In this document: piece after piece, positions 45,446 to 54,732 of the stretch | How positions within the stretch are numbered: position 1 is the first letter of the stretch | Layout: every line of letters starts with the position of its first letter | Assembly: GCF_001070855.1 (NCBI RefSeq) | Contig: NZ_JVLH01000014.1 | Span: 124,001-188,000 of the forward strand | Reading direction: 5' to 3' | Length of the DNA stretch: 64,000 bases | DNA from: Trueperella pyogenes | Lineage (GTDB): Bacteria > Actinomycetota > Actinomycetes > Actinomycetales > Actinomycetaceae | The notes under the pieces: model-generated | Database searches by the model: none | Seen by the model: the letters and a program-made list of their open reading frames with translations, nothing else | What the model was told of the DNA's origin: nothing | Program-made: the position numbers and the translations under genes

Positions 45446-46348
45446 ATGAGCCAGGAGAAAGAACCTATGTTCTCCGAAGAAGCCACGCATGGCTATCAGA
45501 AAGATGAACTTCTTGATGCTCCCGTTTTTGAAGGTGAACTCATTGAAGATGATGAGAATGTCCCTCTGCTTTCTGAGCTCTCGACGGAGGAAGGGCAAGA
45601 GGCCTCGGTTTATGCAGTCTTCTTTCTGAAGAAGCTCGTGCGCATTCGGGGAGTGCGGATCTCTCGTGAAGACTTCCTGCGCCAAGAGCTTCAGAAAGCT
45701 CACTTGAGTGAGTCACAAATTGAAGAAGCTATTGCCAGTGATCCGATCTCGGCGGGAATTTCTCAGAAGCGTTTGGACAAATTGGCCAATGACGCGATTT
45801 CTTATGAAACGAAGAAATCGACCGCTCTCTCATTTGTCGCTGGTATTCCGGGTGGGCTCGCAATGGTGGGGACCGTGCCCGCTGACTTGGCGCAGTATTA
45901 CGTTCACTCGCTTCGGATCATGCAAAAGCTTGCGTATTTGTATGGATGGAAAGAATTCCTGACAGATCCAGAAGATATTGATGATGAGACCATTGCGCAG
46001 ATGGGCCTATTCTTCGGCGTCATGCTGGGGGTTGCAGGAGCTGCTGAGTCGATGCGGGATTTTGCTCGGATGATCGTTGCCCCTGCTATTGAAAAGCGAG
46101 TTGCGCGCAAGGCCTTGATGAAGGGGACCTGGTATCCGGTCGTTAAGAAATCTCTCAAGGTCATTGGAATTTCCGTGACGAGGCAGGGCTTTACCAAAAC
46201 AATGTCGAAGATCCTCCCGCTTATTGGCGGAGTGATTTCGGGTGGCATGACCTTCGTTTCGCTTCAAACTCAGGCCAATCGACTCAAGCAGCACCTGCGT
46301 CAGCTCCCGCCTCCTGGAGCTGACGCAGTGGGGCGGGCACAGGGCTAG
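45446..46348 (+). CDS. EcsC-like family protein
   Basis: About 300 residues. The central part, STALSFVAGIPGGLAMVGT followed by DLAQYYVHSLRIMQKLAYLYG, resembles the EcsC family: a hydrophobic amphipathic hairpin followed by a helical lipid-associated domain. A second hydrophobic segment (ILPLIGGVISGGMTFVSL) lies near the C-terminus. EcsC-type proteins are of unknown biochemical role and often lie beside transport or stress genes. The N-terminal 90 residues are acidic. I start at the ATG at 45446 (MSQEKEP) after GAGG. It converges on the GH2 gene with only 11 nt between stop codons. Confidence 0.65.
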   Translation: MSQEKEPMFSEEATHGYQKDELLDAPVFEGELIEDDENVPLLSELSTEEGQEASVYAVFFLKKLVRIRGVRISREDFLRQELQKAHLSESQIEEAIASDPISAGISQKRLDKLANDAISYETKKSTALSFVAGIPGGLAMVGTVPADLAQYYVHSLRIMQKLAYLYGWKEFLTDPEDIDDETIAQMGLFFGVMLGVAGAAESMRDFARMIVAPAIEKRVARKALMKGTWYPVVKKSLKVIGISVTRQGFTKTMSKILPLIGGVISGGMTFVSLQTQANRLKQHLRQLPPPGADAVGRAQG

Positions 46349-46359
46349 CAGGCGTCTAG

Positions 46360-48594
46360 CTAATCCTCTTTCCACCCCGGCCTGGGAACATCGACAAATT
46401 CACCGGCTCTTGCGCCGCGTCGGTTTGCAGCTTCGACTTCGGCGGCGTCTAGGTATGCGCGCGCGCAAACTACTCCTGACTCGTCTTCCACCCAAATCAG
46501 TAGACGGGCAGGGTCTTCTATCCCTGAAACGGAGAGAGAGAATTCGGGAGAGAGAATAAAAGGCTCTGCGAAAACCTCACAAGCTGATACATGAACACCT
46601 GCTGCACCCGCGACCTTGCGGATGTCAAAATCCACCGGGCTGTGAGCGGGTATCCACATTGCATAGGCGCGCCCTCGTATCTCGCTGACTCCATGATGTG
46701 AAAGATGAAAACCGATCAGTTGCCCGGCAAAGGGGATAGCAATATCTGCTCCGGCTTCACGCGGGACAACGTTCAGTACAATGACGGTATCGGCGTTAAC
46801 AGCAGACGGTATACAACCCGCCCATTCCTTGGGATTCCGATTAGCATCGAGCAGTCCTGCCATTTCGTGTTCAACGTCAGTGAGCTCTGTGTAGACGTAT
46901 CCACTCATGGAGTCGTATCGGCGCATTTCCTGTGTCTCCCAGCGCAAATGCCACGCGCGCTCTACGCTTGTAAAACCTTCCCCGTATTCACTATTAAGGT
47001 TCGGTAAACTTCGCAGCGCGGGGTTTTCGTTCCCGTATAAGTGCTTATCAACTGTGAAATTGGGTCCTAAACGAACCGGGAAGTCGTCTCGTTCAGCGCG
47101 CATGAGCTCTGCAAGGCGCTGATTCCAAACCGCAATTTGAGGCTCATAATAATGCCAGTCGATGATGTCACTTTTAACGTGTGACCAACCCGAGTTTTCG
47201 ATTGCAGGACGCGTCGGATCGCAACGTTTCAATTGATCGAAAGCTGCCGCTGCCGCAGCCGCACGTATCGGGCTGCCTGGAATATCCCAATCTAGGCCCC
47301 ACTCTTCGTTGTACAACCCCCATAAGATGATTGATGGGTGGTTGAAATCGCGCGCAACCATATCTGCAATCTGCAAATTAAACACTTCGGCGCCTTCAGG
47401 CGAATACCGGCTCGAGCATGGGGGTTCAGCCCATACCAGCATCCCTATTTTGTCCGCCTCGTGAAGCCAAAGTGGATCTTCAAGTTTGAGATGTTTACGA
47501 ACCATTGTGTAGCCGAGCTTGCGGGCTAGGTACAGATCCTGCAGTAACTTCTGCTTGCTGGGTGCAGTGAGCCCAGTTTCCGGCCAATAGCCTTGGTCAA
47601 GGACACCTCTAACAAAAAGACGTTCTCCGTTCAGCCACAGGACCCCATCGCGGCTCTCGATCTTGCGTAACCCCGCGGTTACGGTCACCTGATCGGCTGT
47701 GTGGCCAGCGCCGGTGGTCAGAGTAAGGCGGTAGAGGAAAGGATTGGATGGTGACCATAAATGAGGGTCTTCAATGGGCAGAAATGCTGTGAGAAAGCCA
47801 TTTTCATCTGTGGATACTATGGTTTCCTCGTTGCTTTCCTCGACCTTAATCGTGACTGCTTGACCGCGGAAGCTGTCGGGGGAGCTAGCCCGAGCTTCCG
47901 AGGTTTCTGTCGCGAAAATCTTTGAACCGGAGAGAGCAGCAGTAATTTGGAAACCTCTCAGCGAAGTACCGTCAACCTGAATGGAATCAAGAAATGGTGC
48001 GCCGCGGCTCTCTAACCATGCGGATTGCCAGATACCAGAGGTTGGAGTGAAAGAAACGCCGTCATAGTCATCACGCGGGATTGAACGTTGCTTTCCATGC
48101 GGAATATGGCGCTTATCTACGGGAGCATCCACGGAAACAGTAATTGTTGCTGAGAAGTCAGAATCGAGTCCCGGTGTGTGCCTTGAACCTGTCTGTAACG
48201 CATCTGTGATGTCGAATTCAAAAGATGTGTGCCCACCCGTGTGAACACCAATTCGCATGTCGTTTACGTAGACTTCAGCACGGTAAAAAACTGCGCCAAA
48301 ACAAAGGACTGTGCGCCGTCCCAACCACTCTTTGGGAATGTCAACCTGTCGAGAATAGACTCCGTGCTCGAGCCATGTGCGGTTGACTCCAGACTGTTTG
48401 GTTTCCCAGGCGAAGGGTACACAAATAAGTGATGGAACTTGTTCGTTGACTGCTTTCCTTAACCCCTCCGGAGTTGAGGAAGAGCCGTAGTCTGCTTGGA
48501 AACTCCAAGGTCCATTCAAACTGATCCAGTGTTGAGAACGATCTCGGTCTGGGCGGGGGTAGTCGCTCCGAGGAGTCGTGGTATCGGTGTACAT
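46360..48594 (-). CDS. Glycoside hydrolase family 2 beta-glycosidase
   Basis: A 744-residue intracellular beta-glycosidase with GH2 architecture: sugar-binding jelly-roll (1-210), immunoglobulin-like domain (210-310), TIM barrel (315-610) and a C-terminal beta domain. Catalytic residues are visible: acid/base E430 in WGLYNEEWG and nucleophile E536 in LNSEYGEG. The family includes beta-galactosidase, beta-glucuronidase and beta-mannosidase; the sequence does not settle which. No signal peptide is present, so it acts on oligosaccharides imported by the ABC system encoded just upstream, with which it forms one operon. Confidence 0.9.
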   Translation of the reverse strand: MYTDTTTPRSDYPRPDRDRSQHWISLNGPWSFQADYGSSSTPEGLRKAVNEQVPSLICVPFAWETKQSGVNRTWLEHGVYSRQVDIPKEWLGRRTVLCFGAVFYRAEVYVNDMRIGVHTGGHTSFEFDITDALQTGSRHTPGLDSDFSATITVSVDAPVDKRHIPHGKQRSIPRDDYDGVSFTPTSGIWQSAWLESRGAPFLDSIQVDGTSLRGFQITAALSGSKIFATETSEARASSPDSFRGQAVTIKVEESNEETIVSTDENGFLTAFLPIEDPHLWSPSNPFLYRLTLTTGAGHTADQVTVTAGLRKIESRDGVLWLNGERLFVRGVLDQGYWPETGLTAPSKQKLLQDLYLARKLGYTMVRKHLKLEDPLWLHEADKIGMLVWAEPPCSSRYSPEGAEVFNLQIADMVARDFNHPSIILWGLYNEEWGLDWDIPGSPIRAAAAAAAFDQLKRCDPTRPAIENSGWSHVKSDIIDWHYYEPQIAVWNQRLAELMRAERDDFPVRLGPNFTVDKHLYGNENPALRSLPNLNSEYGEGFTSVERAWHLRWETQEMRRYDSMSGYVYTELTDVEHEMAGLLDANRNPKEWAGCIPSAVNADTVIVLNVVPREAGADIAIPFAGQLIGFHLSHHGVSEIRGRAYAMWIPAHSPVDFDIRKVAGAAGVHVSACEVFAEPFILSPEFSLSVSGIEDPARLLIWVEDESGVVCARAYLDAAEVEAANRRGARAGEFVDVPRPGWKED

Positions 48595-48602
48595 CAGAGT
48601 AT

Positions 48603-49472
48603 TCAGCCTTTAACGCTTCCAGCAAGAATTCCGTTGATGAAGTGTTTCTGGAAGATCATGAAGAGAAGAAGAAGAGGAATAAGCGCGACTGAGGCCGCAG
48701 CGAGAAGTTCACCGGTAACTGTTGCATAGTCGGCGCCAATACGGTTTCCGGAGATGTTTTGAGCGAGGGTTGAAAGAACAACCTGAAGGGTAGCCATTCG
48801 ATCAGAATTCGCAGCGACTACTGGCCACACAAAATCGTTGTAGATATTCATGATCGTCAGGACTGCGAGCCCAGCTAGACCCGGGCGGATCACGGGGATG
48901 ACTATCCTCCAGAAAATAGTGAATTCGCCGCAACCATCAACCCGAGCTGCATCAAGGAGCTCGTCTGGAACAGTTGAAATGACCTGACGCATCCAAAAAA
49001 TTGCGAAGGCATCAATTGCTCCGGGAAGAATCAGAGCTTGATAAGTGTTGATCCAACCGAGTGCTTTCATCTCTAGTAGCAATGGAATGATCAAGACAAT
49101 GGTTGGAAGCATCAACGTTAACAAAACTGCTCCAAAGGCGAAGTTTCGGCCTCGGAAGTTGTATTTTGCGAAGGCAAATGCGGCAAGTGGTGCAAAGAAC
49201 ATCGTGATGCCGCCCTTAACTACAAGGACAATCGCAGTGTTTTTAAACCCAGACAAGATTGGGACATCCGAAAGCATCGCACGGTAGTTATCTAGGGTCA
49301 GAGTCGATAGGTCAAAATCCAGAGGGCTTCGGACGATTTCACTCGCAGGTTTAAAACCGGAAAGAATTGCCCAAGCCACGGGGGCTAGGAAGCAAAACAT
49401 CAGAATCATCAAGAAAGCATGCGCCCCAAGATGAAGACTGCGCCGTGACTGGCGGAAAAGTAGGGATGACAT
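48603..49472 (-). CDS. Carbohydrate ABC transporter permease (MalG type)
   Basis: A 289-residue inner-membrane permease with six helices and the binding-protein-dependent transport (EAA) loop DAARVDGCGEFTIFWRIVIPVIRPGLA, which contacts the ATPase. It is the second channel subunit of the importer; the first permease ends two bases upstream and the GH2 gene starts eight bases after this one ends. No ATPase is encoded here, so a shared MsmX-type ATPase elsewhere in the genome is expected. Confidence 0.92.
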   Translation of the reverse strand: MSSLLFRQSRRSLHLGAHAFLMILMFCFLAPVAWAILSGFKPASEIVRSPLDFDLSTLTLDNYRAMLSDVPILSGFKNTAIVLVVKGGITMFFAPLAAFAFAKYNFRGRNFAFGAVLLTLMLPTIVLIIPLLLEMKALGWINTYQALILPGAIDAFAIFWMRQVISTVPDELLDAARVDGCGEFTIFWRIVIPVIRPGLAGLAVLTIMNIYNDFVWPVVAANSDRMATLQVVLSTLAQNISGNRIGADYATVTGELLAAASVALIPLLLLFMIFQKHFINGILAGSVKG

Positions 49473-49474
49473 AT

Positions 49475-50407
49475 CTACTCCTTCGAAGTCAGGCCGCGGA
49501 CGAACAAAAGAGACAAGGTCATGACAATCACAACGAGCAGGATGGAATTAGCGGCTCCAGTTCCAAGGTCTGCGCGGGTGATGAAGTTGTACAGGTGATA
49601 TCCGGCGGTTGTCGTCGAGTTGTAGGGACCTCCTTGAGTCACGACAAAAGGCTCGGCGAACATTTGGAAGACTCCCAACGTCTGCATCACCACAACGAAA
49701 CCTAAGGTTGGGCGAAGGAGCGGCATAGTAATGGAGAACAACTGGCGGACTTTGCCCGCGCCATCAATCTCAGCGGCTTCGTAAAGGGTTGAATTAATTG
49801 ACTGAAGACCAGAGAGAAGAATAATGACGACGAATCCAGTGGTCTTCCACAGGAACAAGAGCGCCAAGGTTGGTTTTGCCCAAGTTGTCGTGGTTAGCCA
49901 GCCGATGTTCTCAATTCCAAAGATGCGCAGAAAGGCATTAACAGCTCCATATCGTTCGTCAAAAACGACTACCCAGACCTGTGCAATTGCTACGAGGGGA
50001 GTGACAAACGGAATGATGAATGTGACGCGGTATAAACTGCGGAACTTCATCTCGGCTATGTTGAGTAGGACAGCGCTGACAATCCCGAGTGCGAGTTGGG
50101 TCGGAAGCACCAAGAGCCACAAGATGGCGGAGTTTGCCAGTGAAGCCCAGAAAGCCTTATTTGTCAGGAGATAAGAGTAATTACCCAGCCCCACCCACAC
50201 GGCATTTCCGGATCCGTGCCAGTTCGTCAAACTCAGCTCGGCAGTGAAAAGCATTGGATAAACGCTAAAGGCCAAGAAGAAGATGATGAAAGGCGTGATG
50301 AAAATATATGGGCTAGTTTTCTTGCGCAGGCGTCCGCTCGTTAGAGCAGCGCGAGTGCTCACTCTTGCTTTGTAGCTGTGCGGGTGAGGCTGAGTAAAAG
50401 TGCTCAT
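49475..50407 (-). CDS. Carbohydrate ABC transporter permease (MalF type)
   Basis: A 310-residue permease with six helices and the EAA-loop EAAEIDGAGKVRQLFSITMPLLRP near residues 218-240. A basic cytoplasmic N-terminus precedes the first span. Its start overlaps the binding-protein stop by four bases (ATGA). With the MalG-type subunit it forms the sugar channel of the CUT1 family, which imports oligosaccharides. Confidence 0.92.
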   Translation of the reverse strand: MSTFTQPHPHSYKARVSTRAALTSGRLRKKTSPYIFITPFIIFFLAFSVYPMLFTAELSLTNWHGSGNAVWVGLGNYSYLLTNKAFWASLANSAILWLLVLPTQLALGIVSAVLLNIAEMKFRSLYRVTFIIPFVTPLVAIAQVWVVVFDERYGAVNAFLRIFGIENIGWLTTTTWAKPTLALLFLWKTTGFVVIILLSGLQSINSTLYEAAEIDGAGKVRQLFSITMPLLRPTLGFVVVMQTLGVFQMFAEPFVVTQGGPYNSTTTAGYHLYNFITRADLGTGAANSILLVVIVMTLSLLFVRGLTSKE

Positions 50408-51786
50408 TGTCGATCCACAAGATTCTTCTGGATGTCGTTAGATGAGTTCGTGATGACTTCGTCAACGCTGAGTTTGCCGTCGTACATCAACTGGATATTG
50501 GTTCCCAAGTAATCGACAGCGCCGGTCCACCAGCTAGGAATTGGCGTACCGCCTGGGATCTGAGAACCGGCTTCAGTCGCCACAGCCCACAGATCTTGTT
50601 TGCCTAGTGCGTCAGTCGGCGTGAAGAGTGGCACCTTCGGGTCCGCAGCAGGAAGATACGAGGGGATCGAGGTCGTTAAGCCGTTCGGATAGGTGCTTGA
50701 GGTTCCCCAGACCTTTGAATATCCGTCCTTGTCGAACATGAGGAACTTGTAGAAGAGCCAGGCGAGTTGGGAGTTCTTACCATTCTTGGGAAGAACAAAG
50801 GAAGAGCCGCCCATCGCGCCGCTTCGGGCGCCACCGGATTTCCATGCCGGGAGTTCCATCGCCCGCCAGTCACCGCGGGTTTCTTTGAGCATTTGTTCCG
50901 GTGCAAAGCTGTACCAGATCGCCCAGGGATAGAAGACTTCGTTCCCATTCTCGAGTTCAGCGATATCTGTGGCATCCAAGTATTCTGTTCGCGTTCCCAA
51001 GCCTTCCTTGTTTACGGTGTCGAGCCAGGTTAATATCTGGCGGTATTCCGCGCTGTCTAGGCGAAGCTTTCCTTGGCTGTCGCCAAGTGAAGTTCCAAGC
51101 TGGCTGGCGTACATTTCCAACTGCAGTTGGCTGAGGAAGCCTGCACGTTCAATGTGGATTGGCGCAGCATCAGGTTTGAAAGCCTTGTAGTCCTTGGCGG
51201 CCTTGAGGAGATCGTCGTAGGTCTTAATTGTCGTTGGATCAATTCCCGCAGCTTTGAGGGCCTTCTCGTTGTAGTAGAGCAGGCCGGGGTTGAGGTCGAA
51301 GGGGACACCGTAGATGCCGTCTCCCTTTCGGTTAACATCAACTTTCTGCTTTGAGATGTCCTTGGTATAGGGATTCAGCACGTCGCTAAGATCCCAAAGG
51401 TGGTCGGTGAATGCAGACACCTTGGCATCATCGAGGAAGACTCCGTCCGGAACATCTGTTCCGGTGATAAGGGTGTTTTGAAGTTTTGCGTCGATATCGA
51501 CAGCTTCGTGGTGAACCTTGATGTTGGGATACTTCTTATTGAAGTCTGCGATGGTATTTTCGAAGACTTCGAAGAGGTCACCCGAGCGGTCCCAAATGGT
51601 GATTTCGCCGCTTGGGGATTCTTCCGTCGGGGCTTGTAGTTTGTTTGATGAGGATGCTGTTGAGTCTGCACTTCCAGTGATAGGGGTTGTGCAGGCTGAC
51701 AGGCTGGTGCTGAGAACGGCGGCCGCGGCGACGAATGAAACCATGAGTCGCCACGAATGTGGGCGCCGCGATTGTAGCCCTTGCAT
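50404..51786 (-). CDS. Extracellular sugar-binding lipoprotein of the ABC importer
   Basis: A 460-residue solute-binding protein (CUT1 family, SBP family 1). The signal peptide ends at lipobox LSAC (Cys32); the mature lobes contain the typical GEITIWDRSGDLFEVFENTI start and several Trp/Tyr residues for sugar stacking. It is the first gene of a four-gene operon (binding protein, two permeases, GH2). I start at the ATG at 51786 with AAAGGAG five bases upstream; a longer frame begins at 51828 inside the operator area and is rejected. Expression is probably controlled by the adjacent LacI-family repressor through two operators. Confidence 0.92.
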   Translation of the reverse strand: MQGLQSRRPHSWRLMVSFVAAAAVLSTSLSACTTPITGSADSTASSSNKLQAPTEESPSGEITIWDRSGDLFEVFENTIADFNKKYPNIKVHHEAVDIDAKLQNTLITGTDVPDGVFLDDAKVSAFTDHLWDLSDVLNPYTKDISKQKVDVNRKGDGIYGVPFDLNPGLLYYNEKALKAAGIDPTTIKTYDDLLKAAKDYKAFKPDAAPIHIERAGFLSQLQLEMYASQLGTSLGDSQGKLRLDSAEYRQILTWLDTVNKEGLGTRTEYLDATDIAELENGNEVFYPWAIWYSFAPEQMLKETRGDWRAMELPAWKSGGARSGAMGGSSFVLPKNGKNSQLAWLFYKFLMFDKDGYSKVWGTSSTYPNGLTTSIPSYLPAADPKVPLFTPTDALGKQDLWAVATEAGSQIPGGTPIPSWWTGAVDYLGTNIQLMYDGKLSVDEVITNSSNDIQKNLVDRQ

Positions 51787-51842
51787 CAAAACTCCTTTGT
51801 TAGGTTGGTGGGCGTGATACGTAGCCATAGCAGCTCACTAAA

Positions 51843-51857
51843 TTGCAAACGTTGCAA
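51843..51857. promoter_or_regulatory. LacI-family operator, site 1
   Basis: The sequence TTGCAAACGTTGCAA consists of two palindromic TTGCAA hexamers three bases apart. An identical copy lies 57 bp away. It lies between the transport operon start and its predicted promoter, so a bound repressor would block transcription. Confidence 0.8.
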
Positions 51858-51862
51858 ATTAG

Positions 51863-51891
51863 TTCGCATCGAATCGCGTAGATGTTATATT
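51863..51891 (+). promoter_or_regulatory. Possible promoter of the LacI-family gene
   Basis: TTCGCA and TATATT with a 17-bp spacer lie on the plus strand, followed 8 bp later by operator site 2. It is plausible as the autoregulated promoter of the repressor gene. Confidence 0.45.
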
Positions 51892-51914
51892 ACACAGGTT
51901 TGCAAACGTTGCAA
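51887..51914 (-). promoter_or_regulatory. Predicted promoter of the transport-GH2 operon overlapping an operator
   Basis: On the minus strand TTGCAA (-35) and TAATAT (-10) are separated by 16 bp. The -35 element is part of operator site 2, so repressor and RNA polymerase would compete. Confidence 0.55.
51900..51914. promoter_or_regulatory. LacI-family operator, site 2
   Basis: A second exact copy of the 15-bp sequence, 20 bp upstream of the repressor gene start. It covers the -35 region of the divergent operon and may also autoregulate the repressor. Two identical sites 57 bp apart (centre to centre) suggest cooperative binding or looping. Confidence 0.8.
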
Positions 51915-51934
51915 AGAAGTGGAAGAATTGTTAC

Positions 51935-52939
51935 ATGGCTGTGACATTGCAAGACGTTGCTGAACGCGCTCAGGTATCTGTGCGGACCGTGTCTAACGTC
52001 GTGAGTAATTACCCGCATATTAGCGATGCAACACGTGCTCGTGTGCAAGCAGCTATCCAAGAACTGGGGTATCAGCCCAACCTTGTTGCTCGAACATTGC
52101 GAACTGGAAAAACTGGGATCATCGCTTTGTCTGTGCCGGAACTTGATGTTCCTTACTTTAGTGAGCTTGCGAAAGAGGTCATTAAGCAGGCTGGTGAGCA
52201 CGGTTATAGCGCCATCGTCCTTCAAACAGGTAACGATCTTGAGCAAGAAGAAGCTCTTTTGCGAGGGAATACGAAGAATCTTCTATTCGACGGCCTGCTC
52301 TTCACTTCCCGGGTGACGGATGCGGGTTTGGTAGTGAAGAGGAAGCCGCGTCAAGCTCCGATTGTCCTGCTGGGCGAGTATGACTTTGATGGAACAACGG
52401 ATCATGTGGCGATCGACAATCGACAAGCAGCTCGTGACGCCGTGGAATATCTGATTTCTTCGGGACGTAAATATATCGCAGCGATTGGGGCTCAGCCTGA
52501 TGAAGTCTTCACTACGCCCCTTCAACGAACATTGGGATATCAAGAAGCGCTACGAGAGCGCGGTCTGAGTGTTATGGCAGAATGGCTTGTGCCCGCCGAG
52601 CACTACAGTCGCGAAGACGGATATCTGGCAATGCGGAACCTGCTTAGCTCAAACCGCCGGCCTGATGCTGTCTTTTGTTTCTCCGACCTTCTAGCTGTCG
52701 GTGCTCTGCGCGCTGCACATGATTTTGGCGTCAAGGTTCCTGATGACATAGCTGTTGTTGGAATTGATGACATCCCCGAGGGGCGGTATCAGACCTCGTC
52801 TTTAACCACCGTTTCGATCAATATTCCTTATATTGCAAAGACAGCACTCAATCTTCTTGTGAATCGGATCGAAGATCCAAAGCGTAAGGCGCAGCAATGC
52901 ATTGTGCCTCACAGTCTTGTGATCCGGGAGAGTGCATAA
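51935..52939 (+). CDS. LacI-family transcriptional regulator of the glycan locus
   Basis: A 334-residue repressor. The N-terminal helix-turn-helix and hinge read VTLQDVAERAQVSVRTVSNV, then YPHISDATRARVQAAIQELG and QPNLVARTLRTG, matching LacI/GalR. The remainder is a periplasmic-binding-like effector domain with VVGIDDIPEGRYQTSSLTTV near the C-terminus. Two identical operators lie in the gap to the divergent sugar importer operon. The inducer is probably a sugar released from the imported glycan. A secreted Asp-box enzyme gene follows on the same strand 109 nt later and may belong to the regulon. Confidence 0.92.
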   Translation: MAVTLQDVAERAQVSVRTVSNVVSNYPHISDATRARVQAAIQELGYQPNLVARTLRTGKTGIIALSVPELDVPYFSELAKEVIKQAGEHGYSAIVLQTGNDLEQEEALLRGNTKNLLFDGLLFTSRVTDAGLVVKRKPRQAPIVLLGEYDFDGTTDHVAIDNRQAARDAVEYLISSGRKYIAAIGAQPDEVFTTPLQRTLGYQEALRERGLSVMAEWLVPAEHYSREDGYLAMRNLLSSNRRPDAVFCFSDLLAVGALRAAHDFGVKVPDDIAVVGIDDIPEGRYQTSSLTTVSINIPYIAKTALNLLVNRIEDPKRKAQQCIVPHSLVIRESA

Positions 52940-53048
52940 GCGGTGTAGGCCGATTACTTTTCTGGTTTCGGCTCACCTCGTCAATGCACCCTTAACTGAA
53001 TAAACCCGTCGGTTCCACTATTTTTCCTTTGCGTTGAAGGAGAAGAAT

Positions 53049-54692
53049 ATGCGTTCACGTGCTTTCGCATTTCTGATTTTGGTGATCATGCTGATTGTGG
53101 TCTCGCCTTTGTTGGTCGCCGTCTCGCCACCAGTAGGTGCAGTTGAATCTGGACAAGTTCTCTATTCCCCGAACTTGAAAGTGCATCCGAAGGGGAAAGC
53201 TGGCTATCCGAGGGGAATTCAACTTCAATACGGTGCAGGCAGTGGGACTCTTCTTGCGACGTTTGCTCGCGAAGGAGAGCACGCCCCCACTTCTCTTCCG
53301 ATTTTTCGAAGTGGAGATCAAGGAAAGACCTGGAGTCTGATCTCATCAATTCGCTCCCATACGGACGGGTGGGACATTGAAGCTCCAACATTGTTCGAGG
53401 TCCCATTTACGCGTAACGGCCTTAAAGCGGGCGATATTCTTGCAGCTGGGACTGCCTGGAAACGGAAGAACTATACAGCTCAGAAGATTGAAGTCTTTTT
53501 GAGTAGGGATCAAGGAAAATCTTGGGAATATCTCTCAAATTGTACAGAGACAAAGAATCTCCCCAATACCTGGGGACATGGGATTTGGGAGCCTGCTTTC
53601 CTAATGACAAGTGACGGTCGAGTTGGCTGTTATATTTCCGATGAGCGTCCGGCAAATTCTCGAACTAATAACCAAGTGATTGGGCACTACTTGTCCCGGG
53701 ATGGTGCAAGAACGTGGGAGCCAAACTTTACTCAGGACGTAGCGTTCCCCGCAGACAATCTCCAGCGTCCGGGCATGCAGACATTCGCGAAACTTCCGGA
53801 TGGGCGTACCGTCATGAGCTATGAACTGTGTAGGGACGCAACCGATCCTGATCATGCATGCGAGGTTTTTATAAAGTTCAGTGAGGACGGCTTTCACTGG
53901 GGACCTCTTGATGATCCGGGAATTCTCGTGAGTACTGCTGATCACCGTCATCTTCTCCATACGCCATTGATTTCTTGGATGAAGGGTGGCGGTCCCCATG
54001 GGACACTGGTGCTTACTGGGCAGCGAGTGACTGCAGGGCATGTTGGTGATGAACGCGTTCTTGAGGAGAGCGGTTCAGTGATGCTAGTTAATACCTCAAT
54101 GGGGAAGGGAGACTGGAGGGAAGTTGCTCTGCCTCTTTCTGTCGTGCCGACAGGTGCGTACGCCGAAGGACTGCCCTCATGCCCAGGCTATTCCTCTCCT
54201 GTAATTCCCTTGGCTGAGAACGGTGATTATGTCTATCTCGCAGCAACATGGTTAGGTGTAGGAGACCAATGTGAGATTCGCTTCGCGCGCGGTAAATTGC
54301 CGTTAAACACAGGACAGCTGGTTGGCCCAGGTCAGCAGTGCCTTGATGTTGATACCAACACATCGCGTAATGGAAACCCAGTGCAGCTATGGAACTGTAA
54401 TGAAGCAAGCGGACAGCGTTGGAACCTTACGCCTGATGGTGCGATCGAGTCTCTTGGAAAATGCCTAGATGTCGATGCGCAGGGGACTTCCAATTTCACA
54501 AAAGTTCAGTTGTGGGAATGTAATGGTACCGGCGCGCAGAAATGGAAGTTACGCGCAGACGGATCATTGTTTAACCCACAATCCGCAAAGTGTCTTGATG
54601 CTCCCCAAGGGCGCGTTGAGAACGGAACACACCTGCAAATCTACGAGTGTAACGGGCTGTGGACCCAGAGATGGAGGCTAAGCCGTAGGTGA
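53049..54692 (+). CDS. Secreted Asp-box beta-propeller glycosidase with ricin-type lectin domain
   Basis: A 547-residue exported enzyme. The signal peptide (about 1-32) is followed by a sialidase-fold propeller with four Asp-box-like repeats: SGDQGKTW (88-95), SRDQGKSW (152-159), SRDGARTW (216-223) and SEDGFHW (278-284). A C-terminal ricin/CBM13 beta-trefoil (about 421-547) has three CLD...QxW units. The YPRGIQLQYGAGSG start of the propeller lacks the sialidase RIP motif and is more like GH93 exo-arabinanases, so the substrate is open (sialic acid or arabinan). I start at the ATG at 53049 after AAGGAG. No wall anchor is seen. It would release oligosaccharides for the adjacent importer. Confidence 0.82.
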   Translation: MRSRAFAFLILVIMLIVVSPLLVAVSPPVGAVESGQVLYSPNLKVHPKGKAGYPRGIQLQYGAGSGTLLATFAREGEHAPTSLPIFRSGDQGKTWSLISSIRSHTDGWDIEAPTLFEVPFTRNGLKAGDILAAGTAWKRKNYTAQKIEVFLSRDQGKSWEYLSNCTETKNLPNTWGHGIWEPAFLMTSDGRVGCYISDERPANSRTNNQVIGHYLSRDGARTWEPNFTQDVAFPADNLQRPGMQTFAKLPDGRTVMSYELCRDATDPDHACEVFIKFSEDGFHWGPLDDPGILVSTADHRHLLHTPLISWMKGGGPHGTLVLTGQRVTAGHVGDERVLEESGSVMLVNTSMGKGDWREVALPLSVVPTGAYAEGLPSCPGYSSPVIPLAENGDYVYLAATWLGVGDQCEIRFARGKLPLNTGQLVGPGQQCLDVDTNTSRNGNPVQLWNCNEASGQRWNLTPDGAIESLGKCLDVDAQGTSNFTKVQLWECNGTGAQKWKLRADGSLFNPQSAKCLDAPQGRVENGTHLQIYECNGLWTQRWRLSRR

Positions 54693-54732
54693 TTCCTCCG
54701 CTAGATATCTGAGATTCGCGAGGAAACGGAAG

